NCBI GenBank assembly: GCA_029260215.1
Contig: JAJDDQ010000077.1
Coordinates: 1-45,516, forward strand
Length of the DNA: 45,516 nucleotides
DNA from: Phycisphaerae bacterium
GTDB taxonomy: Bacteria > Planctomycetota > Phycisphaerae > UBA1845
Direction of reading: 5' to 3'
Both the position numbers and the translations under genes were made by a program. Below the pieces are notes generated by a model. The model had not been told where the DNA came from, did not search any database, and saw only the letters and a list, made by a program, of their open reading frames with translations. This document shows, one piece after another, positions 34,711 through 42,861 of this stretch. The stretch's first letter is position 1. Every line of letters starts with the position of its first letter.

Positions 34711-35265
34711 ATGAACGCGGCCGCTTCAAATACCAAAGGAAGAAGGATGCTTATGTGGATACTGATAGTCGCCGGAGGGCTCGCTGGTTTGTTCGGCGTG
34801 TCGATGGCGATCGGGATGTTGTTGCCCTCCGAATACTCATTCACGATCGAGCGACACTTCAACGCCGACGTTGACCGTGTTTGGCAGGTACTGCACAACC
34901 ACGAGACGTATCCGTATTCAACGACACAGTGTCGGTCGGTGGAAGTTCTCGCGACCGGCGAGGACAACGAACGGTGGGCGGAGGACATGGGTTCGTCAAC
35001 GATCACCTATGAGCGCGTTGAACACACGTCGCCCAAACGACTCGTTATTCGAGCACACGACAGCGTTGTACCGCTGTCGTTCGAATGTGAGATAACACTT
35101 ACAACAACCCCGGATGGCACGACCGTCCGCATGCAGACTCAGGGACGAATTGACCGGGGAACATTTCACGTCCCGTTTTTCCGCCTCATTATCCATTGCG
35201 GAGGTGCGAAAGCGGGCATGTCCAAGTATCTCGAATCGATTGCCCAAGGACTCGGGACGCCATAA
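34711..35265 (+). CDS. Membrane-anchored SRPBCC (START-like) domain protein
   Basis: 184 residues with a strong AAAGGAGG seven bases upstream of ATG 34711. A single N-terminal membrane helix (WILIVAGGLAGLFGVSMAIG) is followed by an SRPBCC fold: FTIERHFNADVDRVWQVLHN near residues 44-63 and a beta-rich segment ending with a long C-terminal helix (GGAKAGMSKYLESIAQG). These domains bind hydrophobic ligands in a deep pocket; the cargo is unknown. A clear intrinsic terminator follows, so this is probably a single-gene unit. Confidence 0.8.
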   Translation: MNAAASNTKGRRMLMWILIVAGGLAGLFGVSMAIGMLLPSEYSFTIERHFNADVDRVWQVLHNHETYPYSTTQCRSVEVLATGEDNERWAEDMGSSTITYERVEHTSPKRLVIRAHDSVVPLSFECEITLTTTPDGTTVRMQTQGRIDRGTFHVPFFRLIIHCGGAKAGMSKYLESIAQGLGTP

Positions 35266-35293
35266 CCCGTTCGTCCGTCTGAAATAACCCAAT

Positions 35294-35340
35294 GCCGCGC
35301 CCCATTCGTTCCGGCGAATGGGGCGCGGCTGCTCTTTTTC
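35294..35340 (+). terminator. Rho-independent terminator
   Basis: Perfect 15-bp stem (35294-35308 with 35315-35329), loop TTCCGG, followed by TGCTCTTTTTC. It sits 28 bp after the SRPBCC gene. It is the clearest intrinsic terminator in the window. Confidence 0.9.
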
Positions 35341-35435
35341 GCAAGAAGCCTGAGTTGCGTGCTAACGGGTCACCTTGTCACAGAGGCTTGAGCACATTGC
35401 GTTTCATCAGCCCGAGGCGCAATCGAGATTCTCGG

Positions 35436-35441
35436 TATAAT
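35436..35441 (+). promoter_or_regulatory. Consensus TATAAT -10 box close to the start codon
   Basis: A perfect TATAAT ends 10 nt before ATG 35452. No Shine-Dalgarno sequence precedes the ATG and no good -35 box is seen. Predicts a leader of only a few nucleotides. Confidence 0.45.
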
Positions 35442-35451
35442 CCCTCGCACG

Positions 35452-37101
35452 ATGTGTGCTGTAGAATCCACAAAAGACGAACTCGACTCCCCGCGACCGA
35501 CGCCGCCCTACGTCATCATATTGGCCACAGCTTTGATGTGTTTGCCGATCCTGGCGGTTTGTCAGTTTGCGAATGTCGCGCGGGTGGATGATATCGACGC
35601 GACGCTTTTCGCGTATTACGGCAAACGCATGCTCGCGGGGCAGAGGCTTTACGTTGACCTTTGGGACAACAAGCCGCCGGGCATATTCTGGATCGACGCG
35701 ATAAGCCTGTTCATTTCGGGCGGGAAATTCTGGGGCATCGCGTTGGTGACGACGTCGGCCGTTGCGGGCACCGTCGTGCTGTTCTTCCTCACGGCTCGGA
35801 GACTGTTCGGCCTGCCGACCGCAGCGATCGGGACGGTGATGGCGTCGCTGTACGTCAACTTCTACCACTACCATGTGGGGGCGAATCGCCCGAGCACGTT
35901 CTATGTGTTCTGCGAAATCGCTGTCCTTTATTGTTATTGCAGGGCGTTCGACGGCTGGAACAGTTCGCACAGGGCGGACGGTGTACAGCCGTTATTCGGC
36001 GAGCGTTATTCAGCGCGGGCGTCCTGGCTTTTCGCTGCCGGTGTGATGGCTGCCTGCGCGATCGGATTTCGACAGACGTCGATTTCGGTGGCAGCCGCCA
36101 TCGTCGTGCATCAGGCCTACCTTGTCGCGACGAGAGTGCAGCGCCCGGCGGCGATGCTGCGCGTTGCGGGGCTTTGTACGGCGGGCGGGGTCGCGACTGC
36201 TTTGGTCGTGGTGGTGGTATTGGCTGCTACGAGCGATCTGAAATTGGCGTGGCATGGTGCCGTCGCGTCCAACCTGGGATACGTCACGCACTCGAAGCAA
36301 TCCAACCTGTTCCCCCGGGAAATATTCCAACTTCGGGATCATGTGCGCTGGCTTGGCCTGCCTGTGATTCTCGCGGTCGCCTCCGTGATTTACCGTATCG
36401 GTTGGCGCGTTTACATGGGCAAGTCGGACGCGGTGAATCGTCGCCTCGGCGGGCCGCCCAATGTGTTCGCGCTTCTGGTCGCGTGGTTTCCGATCGCGTT
36501 TTACCTGGCGTTGATCGGGCCTCATCGCGCGCACCATTATTACGGTATCGCACTGGCACCCCTGGTTATGCTGGCTACGCACGGGGTGTGGCTTCTGATG
36601 CGCAAGGATGAGCGTGTGCGCGTGCCGCGTTATTCCGTGGTGCTCGCGGTGTTGTGGTTTGTTTACATGGCTGTCCCAGCCGGCTCGGAGCAGTTTCGCA
36701 ACGCGATGCGTGCCAAGTTCGAGCGTTTCGACGATCGCTCCGTGGACCGTTGGGCTGACACGACGGCGGCCATTTTGGAACATACGTCGCCCACGGACCA
36801 GGTTCACGCGATGCGTTATCTGCCGGCGGTCTTCTGGCGAACCAACAGGCCGCAGGCCCAACGATACTTGCTCAACACGATCATCGACCAGTGGCACGAA
36901 GCGTCGCAGCCGTACGTTGATGAGGTCATCATGAGTTTGAAAACCGACCCGCCCGCAGCCATCATCGCGAGCAAGAGCGATTTGCGCAACATGGAGAATC
37001 CCAAGATGCCAATTACCTACCGCGACCTGGCTGACTGGCTTCGGGAGAACTACGAGCCGGTCGAGCCGGAGTCATCCGGCGTTTGGTTGCTGAAGGAGTA
37101 G
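35452..37101 (+). CDS. GT39-like membrane glycosyltransferase (PMT/ArnT superfamily)
   Basis: 549 residues with about 10-12 membrane helices and a soluble C-terminal part. The first periplasmic loop carries the acidic motif VARVDDIDATLFAYYGKRM (Asp46, Asp47, Asp49) and DLWDNKPPGIFW, both hallmarks of dolichyl-phosphate-mannose-type transferases. These use lipid-phosphate sugars to glycosylate lipids or proteins outside the membrane. The acceptor here is unknown. No second sugar gene is adjacent. ATG 35452 is probably the start of a nearly leaderless message. Confidence 0.85.
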   Translation: MCAVESTKDELDSPRPTPPYVIILATALMCLPILAVCQFANVARVDDIDATLFAYYGKRMLAGQRLYVDLWDNKPPGIFWIDAISLFISGGKFWGIALVTTSAVAGTVVLFFLTARRLFGLPTAAIGTVMASLYVNFYHYHVGANRPSTFYVFCEIAVLYCYCRAFDGWNSSHRADGVQPLFGERYSARASWLFAAGVMAACAIGFRQTSISVAAAIVVHQAYLVATRVQRPAAMLRVAGLCTAGGVATALVVVVVLAATSDLKLAWHGAVASNLGYVTHSKQSNLFPREIFQLRDHVRWLGLPVILAVASVIYRIGWRVYMGKSDAVNRRLGGPPNVFALLVAWFPIAFYLALIGPHRAHHYYGIALAPLVMLATHGVWLLMRKDERVRVPRYSVVLAVLWFVYMAVPAGSEQFRNAMRAKFERFDDRSVDRWADTTAAILEHTSPTDQVHAMRYLPAVFWRTNRPQAQRYLLNTIIDQWHEASQPYVDEVIMSLKTDPPAAIIASKSDLRNMENPKMPITYRDLADWLRENYEPVEPESSGVWLLKE

Positions 37102-37136
37102 TCGGTGCAGTCCTTGTGCATCTTCACTCCCGGTAG

Positions 37137-37218
37137 CGCGGGTTCACGCATCCGCTCACTCTCGCCCCCCGCTCCCTTACGGTCGCGGCTCTGAAAGAGC
37201 GAGCGGAACCAGCAATTT
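37137..37218 (+). repeat. Dispersed intergenic repeat, copy 4
   Basis: Core CCGCTCCCTTACGGTCGCGG then CTCTGAAAGAGCGAGCGG. It lacks the internal block of copies 1, 3 and 5 but keeps the AAAGAGCGA right arm of copy 3. Ends (GCGGGTTC / GGAACCAGC) are imperfect inverted repeats. With copy 5 it fills most of the 342-bp gap 37102-37443, which holds no gene. Confidence 0.7.
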
Positions 37219-37322
37219 TTGTCGTGTCGGACCGCAAGCACAGTTCGTGCGCATCAACTTTCCGAAGCGAAATCCTTGGCCCTGCCGACACTGTCACGGC
37301 CCCGACTCTCTATTCCTGGTGG

Positions 37323-37400
37323 TGCGGGTTCTCCCCGCCCCCTTCATGCTCCCGCCTTGGTCGCATTCAGGGTCGCGGCTCTGTTCGTCTGTTTCCGTTG
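37323..37400 (+). repeat. Dispersed intergenic repeat, copy 5
   Basis: Contains GCGGGTTCTCCCCGCCCCCT, then CCTTGGTCGCATTCAGGGTC and GCGGCTCTGTTCGTCTGTT. The block CGCATTCAGGGTCGCGGCTC is identical to copy 1. Two copies (4 and 5) lie in tandem about 105 bp apart. Confidence 0.75.
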
Positions 37401-37443
37401 AACGGTGCTTGGCGGAGTAACAATCGCGCTGTCCCCGGTCTCT

Positions 37444-38361
37444 TCAGCGACTCAATTCCAGCAGAGGGCCTCGGGCGATCTCTTTGACGCGCCACATGCC
37501 GTCGGTTCGCTTCACGGTGTAGGCGATGTTCAGGCGATCCGGCTCCAGACGGATGAGAAATCGCCCAGGCGCACTCGTGTCGAGAATCTTCGACCAGATA
37601 GCCTGTTTGCGACGATGCTTGGTCCAGTTGCGCAGGACTGCGGGGTGATCGATTTCCTTGGACCAGGCGACTTGGCCTTTGAAATCCAGAACGGCGAACC
37701 CCGAGCACGGCGGCTGAGTCGTACAGGCGAGAAAGCGCGCGACAACGAGCGGCGATCCGGCGATCTGTGAAACTTCAAAGAGTCGCCCGCACGTTTCGGA
37801 CGTGCCCAGCAACTCTCGAGGGCGCGAACGCTGCACACGCCGGCCGGTCGTTATGTCGTAGGTCAACCACTCTTCGCCCTGATCGTCCGCAATTCGAAAA
37901 AGAACGCGGCCGCCGGATTCATCCACCAGCACGCCCCTGTCGGACGGCGTCGGCAGTGCAGGTTCGAACGGCGGCGGCGACTGTTGTATGCGTTCGTTGA
38001 TGATCGGCTTGCCGTCCGGGCCAAGGAAAACAAGCGTTATATGCCCGGTCTCGTAAACCCCTTTGCTGTATGCGAACCCGCCGACGTGTCCCTTGTCCGT
38101 CACGACGATCCTACGCAACGCGAAATCGCGAGCACCGGACCACAACTCATCGTCGCCGCGCATGAGCTTGTAATGGGCGCCGCCCTTGCCGACATCGTCG
38201 GTGGGGCTGAACTCGAGAATGCACGCCCGCGACGGCGACGCAAACTTGCCCGCCGTCAGCGGTTCGATCACCTGGGCTGACACGCCAGCCGTCACCACCG
38301 CGTATGCCAATCCAACCGCTGCCGCTGCAATGTTTTTCCGTAACAGGTCAGCCGTGCGCAA
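37444..38361 (-). CDS. Hypothetical exported protein
   Basis: About 305 residues from TTG 38361. A signal peptide is visible: basic start, then IAAAAVGLAYAVVTAGVSA with cleavage before Gln-Val. The mature part is beta-rich with repeated hydrophobic strands such as RRIVVTDKGHVGGFAYSKGVYE, possibly a propeller, but no family is recognised. The reading frame stays open upstream to 38646, but that extension translates through a palindromic repeat, so it is probably not coding. Start remains uncertain. purM begins the next gene pair on the same strand, with its stop at 38656. Confidence 0.7.
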   Translation of the reverse strand: MRTADLLRKNIAAAAVGLAYAVVTAGVSAQVIEPLTAGKFASPSRACILEFSPTDDVGKGGAHYKLMRGDDELWSGARDFALRRIVVTDKGHVGGFAYSKGVYETGHITLVFLGPDGKPIINERIQQSPPPFEPALPTPSDRGVLVDESGGRVLFRIADDQGEEWLTYDITTGRRVQRSRPRELLGTSETCGRLFEVSQIAGSPLVVARFLACTTQPPCSGFAVLDFKGQVAWSKEIDHPAVLRNWTKHRRKQAIWSKILDTSAPGRFLIRLEPDRLNIAYTVKRTDGMWRVKEIARGPLLELSR

Positions 38362-38423
38362 TATCAGATGACAAAAAACACCTAGAGGACGGGATTTTTT
38401 CGCACAAACGCAATGATCGCCTT

Positions 38424-38530
38424 CTTTCTCCCCTCCTTGCGAAGGAGGGGCCGGGGGAGGTTCTTCTTGCGAGACGAAGCGTTGCTCTGGTTCAAACCCC
38501 CCTGTATCCCCCCTTCGTAAGGGGGGAAAA
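38424..38530. repeat. MITE-like element with hairpins at both ends
   Basis: Left end has CCCCTCCTT-GCG-AAGGAGGGG (38430-38450); right end has CCCCCCTT-CGT-AAGGGGGG (38508-38526). The outer sequences CTTTCTCCCC and GGGGGGAAAAG are imperfect inverted repeats. About 105 bp, no gene. Similar C-rich palindromes are known as dispersed repeats in many bacteria. It sits upstream of the hypothetical exported protein and has extended its open frame. Confidence 0.7.
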
Positions 38531-38655
38531 GATTGTTCCCTGTCGTAAGGAGAGGACAAAAGATCTGCATGCATTGCACATGGCTGACCTGCAATGTTTT
38601 TCATCGTTCTGGTACTCGCTTTCCGATCCATTTCATTTCCCCGCACGTTCCCAGT

Positions 38656-39708
38656 TTACCGTAGTTTGACCTTGCCGTTGCCTTTGCACGCGTCGCCGAT
38701 CACAACCGGTGACTCGCCTGCGTCGGCCAATCGCTTCATCACGCCGTTCGCGTACCTCGGTCGAACAGCCATGACGAACCCGATTCCCATGTTGAACACC
38801 TTGTTCATCTCCCCACGTGTCACGCCGTGGTTTTGAAGGAACCCGAAAATCGGCGGTGCTTTCCATGAACCGCGCTCGATTACGGCGTCGCATTTCGCGT
38901 TCAGCATGCGTGCGACGTTTTCCTTCAACCCGCCGCCGGTTATGTGGGCCATGGCGGTGACCACGCGCGAACGATAACCGTTGACGACCGCGAGCACGCT
39001 TTGCACGTAAATTCGCGTCGGTTTGAGTGCCGCCTCAGCCAGCGTCTCGCCCAGTTCGTCATATCGCTTTTTCAATGACAGACCGTTAGCACTTATAACC
39101 TTTCGCACCAGCGAAAACCCGTTCGCATGCACGCCGCTGGAAGGCAGGCCGATCAGTATATCACCCACCGACGTGCCGGAACCGTCCAGCGCTCGCCCGC
39201 TATCGACCAAGCCTACCGAAAAACCAGCCAGGTCGAAATCGCCCGCGCGGTACAGATCGGGCATCTCCGCCGTCTCCCCGCCGAGCAGAGCGCACCCCGC
39301 CTGCCTGCACCCGTCGGCTACACCTTCGATCAACTGAAGCAGTGCGTCCGCATCGAGCCTGTTGACGGCCAGGTAGTCCAGGAAAAACAGCGGCTTCGCC
39401 CCGCAGGTTATCAGGTCGTTGACATTCATCGCGACCAGATCGATGCCCAGCCCGTGAAGTCGGCCCGTTTCGATGCCCAGAAGAACCTTCGTGCCAACAC
39501 CATCCGCACACCCAACCAACACGGGCTGCTTCATCGCGCGATGACCGTTGACGCGGTCGAGCCGAAACAGCCCGGCAAATCCGCCCGCTTGGCCTATGAC
39601 CTCCGGTCCGTGCGTCGATTTCATGGCAGACTGAATGCGCTCGACCCACCGCGTATTCGCGTCGATATCGACGCCGCTGTCTTTGTAGGAGAGTTTGACG
39701 TTGCCCAT
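38656..39708 (-). CDS. purM: Phosphoribosylformylglycinamidine cyclo-ligase
   Basis: 350 residues from ATG 39708, the family's normal size. It closes the imidazole ring in purine synthesis, making AIR from FGAM with ATP. Family motifs: YKDSGVDIDANTRWVERIQ at the start, VGCADGVGTKVLLG, MNVNDLITCGAKPLFFLDYL, GGETAEMPDLYRAGDFDLAGF and HITGGGLKENVARML. An extended frame to 39813 is open but not family-like. purF lies 40 bp upstream on the same strand, so they form an operon. The ribosome site is weak. Confidence 0.97.
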   Translation of the reverse strand: MGNVKLSYKDSGVDIDANTRWVERIQSAMKSTHGPEVIGQAGGFAGLFRLDRVNGHRAMKQPVLVGCADGVGTKVLLGIETGRLHGLGIDLVAMNVNDLITCGAKPLFFLDYLAVNRLDADALLQLIEGVADGCRQAGCALLGGETAEMPDLYRAGDFDLAGFSVGLVDSGRALDGSGTSVGDILIGLPSSGVHANGFSLVRKVISANGLSLKKRYDELGETLAEAALKPTRIYVQSVLAVVNGYRSRVVTAMAHITGGGLKENVARMLNAKCDAVIERGSWKAPPIFGFLQNHGVTRGEMNKVFNMGIGFVMAVRPRYANGVMKRLADAGESPVVIGDACKGNGKVKLR

Positions 39709-39748
39709 CAAAAAAGCCCGCACACACATCGACGGTCGTTGGCGACCG

Positions 39749-41185
39749 TCAGGTGAACATTCGCAGTTGCCGCCGCTCGAGCGCGAATTTGTCGAACGGC
39801 TCGCGCACCTCAACGGCGTAATCGCCCGTAAAACAGGCTGTGCAGTATTGATCGCGGGGCATCTTCACGCAACCGAGCATGCCGTCCACGGAAAGATAAT
39901 GAAGCGAATCAACCTCCAGAAACTTCGCGATTTCCTCAAGGCTGCGATTGGTGGCCACCAACTTCGATTCATCCGGAAAGTCGATGCCGAAATAGCAACC
40001 GTGGCGGATCGGCGGGCTGGCGACGCGCAGGTGAATCTCCGTCGCGCCCGCCTCGCGCAGGGCACCGATTTTCCCGCGTGTCGTCGTGCCGCGCACCACG
40101 GAATCCTCGACAACGATCAGTCGTTTGCCACGCACCACGTCGCGAATAACGCGCAATTTGAATTTCACGGCTTCGGCTCGCGACGCGGCGTCGGGCATGA
40201 TGAACGAGCGCCCCGCGTAATGACTCGTGGTGAACCCGCGACCCAGCGGCTGCCCGCTTTCGTGACTGTAGCCGATCGCGGCGCAGCGGGCACAGTTGGG
40301 AATCGGCACGACGAGGTCAGCCTCGACAGGCGCTTCACGCGCCAGCGCCCGGCCCATCCGCTCGCGAACCAGATGCACGTTTTCGCCGAAAATGTTGCTC
40401 GACGGATCGGCGAAGTAAATCTGCTCGAAGATGCAGGCAGCCCCGCGCCCGTTCCCTTCGCCGCCGAACCGCTTGGAGTCCATCCCGTCCCTGGTGATCG
40501 TGAGGATTTCGCCTCGTTCGATATCCCGCACGTACGTCGCATCGACGATATCCAACGCACACGTCTCGCTCGCAACGACCATGGCTCCGTTACCCATTCT
40601 GCCCAGACAGAGCGGGCGGAAACCCAGCGGGTCGCGCACCGCGATCATCCGATCCGGGAACAGCAACAGCAGTGAGTACGCACCCTGCAAATGATTCAAC
40701 ACGTGGACGAGCGGGTTCGACTTGGCTTGATGCGACGGCTTGGCCAGCAACTGAATGATGACCTCCGTATCGCTCGACGTTTGAAAAATGTGCCCGTGGT
40801 CTTCGTACTGACGGCGCAGCAGGGCGGCGTTGATCAGGTTGCCGTTGTGCGCGATCGCGACCTGCCCGCCCGCGTAGCTGAACATCAGAGGCTGCGCGTT
40901 TTCGGAGCAGGTTCCGCCCGTCGTTGAGTAACGCACGTGTCCGATACCGACCGGGTTCGCCAGCGATTCGATCGCAGCCCTGTTTAGAACATCGTTCACC
41001 AGCCCCAGCCCGGTGACGCGCTTGATCGTTGTGCCGTCCGTCGTGCATGCGCCGGCTGACTCCTGACCGCGATGCTGCTGTGCGAACAGACCCATCTGTG
41101 TCAAAACGGCGGCATTCTGATGGCCGAAAATGCCGAAGAGTCCGCAACTGTGCTTAGCCTCGCGTTGGGTGGGGTCGGGCTGCAT
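39749..41185 (-). CDS. purF: Amidophosphoribosyltransferase
   Basis: 478 residues from ATG 41185 (another ATG at 41239). It makes phosphoribosylamine from PRPP and glutamine, the first committed purine step. The N-terminal nucleophile is Cys14 in KHSCGLFGIFGH, exposed after removal of a 13-residue propeptide, as in Bacillus-type enzymes. The PRPP loop is VVEDSVVRGTTTR. Cysteines matching the 4Fe-4S sites of the Bacillus enzyme are present in ASETCALD, HGCYFGIDFP and QYCTACFTGDY. The usual ProAspSerGly-x-ProAlaAla segment reads PNCARCAAIGYS, adding a CxxC. Upstream of purM by 40 bp. Confidence 0.97.
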   Translation of the reverse strand: MQPDPTQREAKHSCGLFGIFGHQNAAVLTQMGLFAQQHRGQESAGACTTDGTTIKRVTGLGLVNDVLNRAAIESLANPVGIGHVRYSTTGGTCSENAQPLMFSYAGGQVAIAHNGNLINAALLRRQYEDHGHIFQTSSDTEVIIQLLAKPSHQAKSNPLVHVLNHLQGAYSLLLLFPDRMIAVRDPLGFRPLCLGRMGNGAMVVASETCALDIVDATYVRDIERGEILTITRDGMDSKRFGGEGNGRGAACIFEQIYFADPSSNIFGENVHLVRERMGRALAREAPVEADLVVPIPNCARCAAIGYSHESGQPLGRGFTTSHYAGRSFIMPDAASRAEAVKFKLRVIRDVVRGKRLIVVEDSVVRGTTTRGKIGALREAGATEIHLRVASPPIRHGCYFGIDFPDESKLVATNRSLEEIAKFLEVDSLHYLSVDGMLGCVKMPRDQYCTACFTGDYAVEVREPFDKFALERRQLRMFT

Positions 41186-41318
41186 GAATTGGGGCGTCCG
41201 GAGTGCGGCACCGAGAAATGCAACGATGTCTCGGCGCATTCATTCGCAAAACGGGAGGGTAGTCATCCGGTCGGTCATCGTCAATGATCGGCGCGGCCGG
41301 ATCATGCGTGACAAATAA

Positions 41319-42638
41319 TCACGGACGTGGCGTTCGATTCGCACGGACGCGGACAGGCGACCGCGACAGCACCCTCGGCTCAGCCACCACGCACACCATT
41401 GCGATGCACAACGCGATGACCGGTGCGGTTAAGGTCGCGTATCGTCCGGCCACAAACAACTGCGCGACTTCACACAACAAAGCCGCCGTCGGAACAGCAG
41501 CCAGCACGAACAGCTTACGCATTTTCAAACTCCAACCCTGGGTAATCATCCAAATCGCGACGGCCAAGAGACCGTAAGCACTGGCGGTCTCAATCATGTA
41601 CGCCGCCGCCGCCCCGAAAGGCCTGTGAAACTCCGCCCAGAACGGGAACATCTCCGACGACCAGCTCAACACAGGCCGACGAAACTCGAACGGCGACAGA
41701 CCGGACGCCAGCAACAACGTGACCTGACCAACAATGAACAAGCCCACCGCCACGCGCCCCCAAGGCCGACGAACAACCATCGGCAACACGACAATCAACG
41801 TCACGCCGACGACACCACCGACCACGCCCGCAAACGCATCACGCACATCCATCGTGTGCGACTGACTGAAAACCTGAAGAATCTCTATCGCAATTGCCAG
41901 AATAGCCACATGCGCGATTCCACCAAGCACGGCCGCACGCACCGGCACCCGCCGCTCCGGACCGCTCAGAAAGCACAACCCGCCGAGCAAGGCAAACTGT
42001 CCCACGATCGCAACCCAGCCAACCCAGTCGCCGGCAGTCAGCCCATACGTGCCAAACGTCAACCGCGATCCACGCAGCGAATTCTGAAGGGCTTCGCCCG
42101 TCATGACGAAATCGAACGGCAGAAGATGATACGCAATCAGGCCCACCGACAGCAGCTTCACCGCCATCGAGAAGGGCCTATCCCTCAGTGCGCAGGCGAG
42201 ACGACCGCGAAGCGACCTCATTTGAATCAACGCGACAGTCGCCAACGCACCCAGCACGCCACCGAGCACGTTCATACCCACATCGACCCAGGATGCCACA
42301 CGCGCGGACATCGTCGTCTGTGCCCATTCCAGCGACGTGCTCAGAGTCAAAGCCGCCAAACCCGCACCGACAACACCCAACGTCAAACGAGTTCGCCGAC
42401 CGATGCCGAATGCGATCAGCCCCCCCAGCGGTGCGTAGACCACGATGTTGGCGATCAGATCGCTGAGCGGCGAACCCGACACGGCGAAATCCGCCAACCC
42501 AAATATTCGGTCAGGCCCCGCGAGACTCAGATCGAACCGGAACGGAACAAGCGTGCCCGTACAGATTCCCAAGACGCCCAGCACCAGGCAGAGTCGCAAA
42601 ACGTTAGCTCGATGATGTCTTCCTGAGAACGGTGACAT
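41319..42638 (-). CDS. Membrane protein with three VanZ-like modules
   Basis: 439 residues from ATG 42638, with GGAGGGGG seven bases upstream. About 12 helices arranged as three repeats. Each has a Leu-x-Pro-Phe-[RDE]-Phe entry motif (residues 30-35, 172-177, 314-319) and a Glu-x-x-Gln (104-107, 252-255, 390-393); modules 1 and 2 also have Asp-containing ends (SWVDVGMNVLGG, VRDAFAGVVGG), while module 3 lacks the Asp. VanZ domains were first seen in teicoplanin resistance and are also widespread in envelope proteins. Function here unknown. Confidence 0.75.
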   Translation of the reverse strand: MSPFSGRHHRANVLRLCLVLGVLGICTGTLVPFRFDLSLAGPDRIFGLADFAVSGSPLSDLIANIVVYAPLGGLIAFGIGRRTRLTLGVVGAGLAALTLSTSLEWAQTTMSARVASWVDVGMNVLGGVLGALATVALIQMRSLRGRLACALRDRPFSMAVKLLSVGLIAYHLLPFDFVMTGEALQNSLRGSRLTFGTYGLTAGDWVGWVAIVGQFALLGGLCFLSGPERRVPVRAAVLGGIAHVAILAIAIEILQVFSQSHTMDVRDAFAGVVGGVVGVTLIVVLPMVVRRPWGRVAVGLFIVGQVTLLLASGLSPFEFRRPVLSWSSEMFPFWAEFHRPFGAAAAYMIETASAYGLLAVAIWMITQGWSLKMRKLFVLAAVPTAALLCEVAQLFVAGRYATLTAPVIALCIAMVCVVAEPRVLSRSPVRVRANRTPRP

Positions 42639-42826
42639 TGGATTCCCCCTCCACGCGATCATAGGCACGGGCAATCCACGAGCCAAACTCGATTCCACCT
42701 CAACTTAGTCCGCATACACCGGCACAACGCGCTGGCACCGCTTTTTTTCGGACGCGCCAAAGCACACAGCCAACCGTGAGGCCCACAAACAACACGACGT
42801 TGAAAAATGTGAACACGCCACGCACG

Positions 42827-42855
42827 TGGTCAATCCGCGTGAGGGTCCGTATAAT
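42827..42855 (+). promoter_or_regulatory. Promoter of the zinc-ribbon gene, leaderless geometry
   Basis: TGGTCA (42827-42832) and perfect TATAAT (42850-42855) with a 17-nt spacer. Only six bases lie between the -10 box and ATG 42862, the spacing at which transcription starts at the A of ATG. No Shine-Dalgarno sequence. Confidence 0.6.
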
Positions 42856-42861
42856 AACAGC

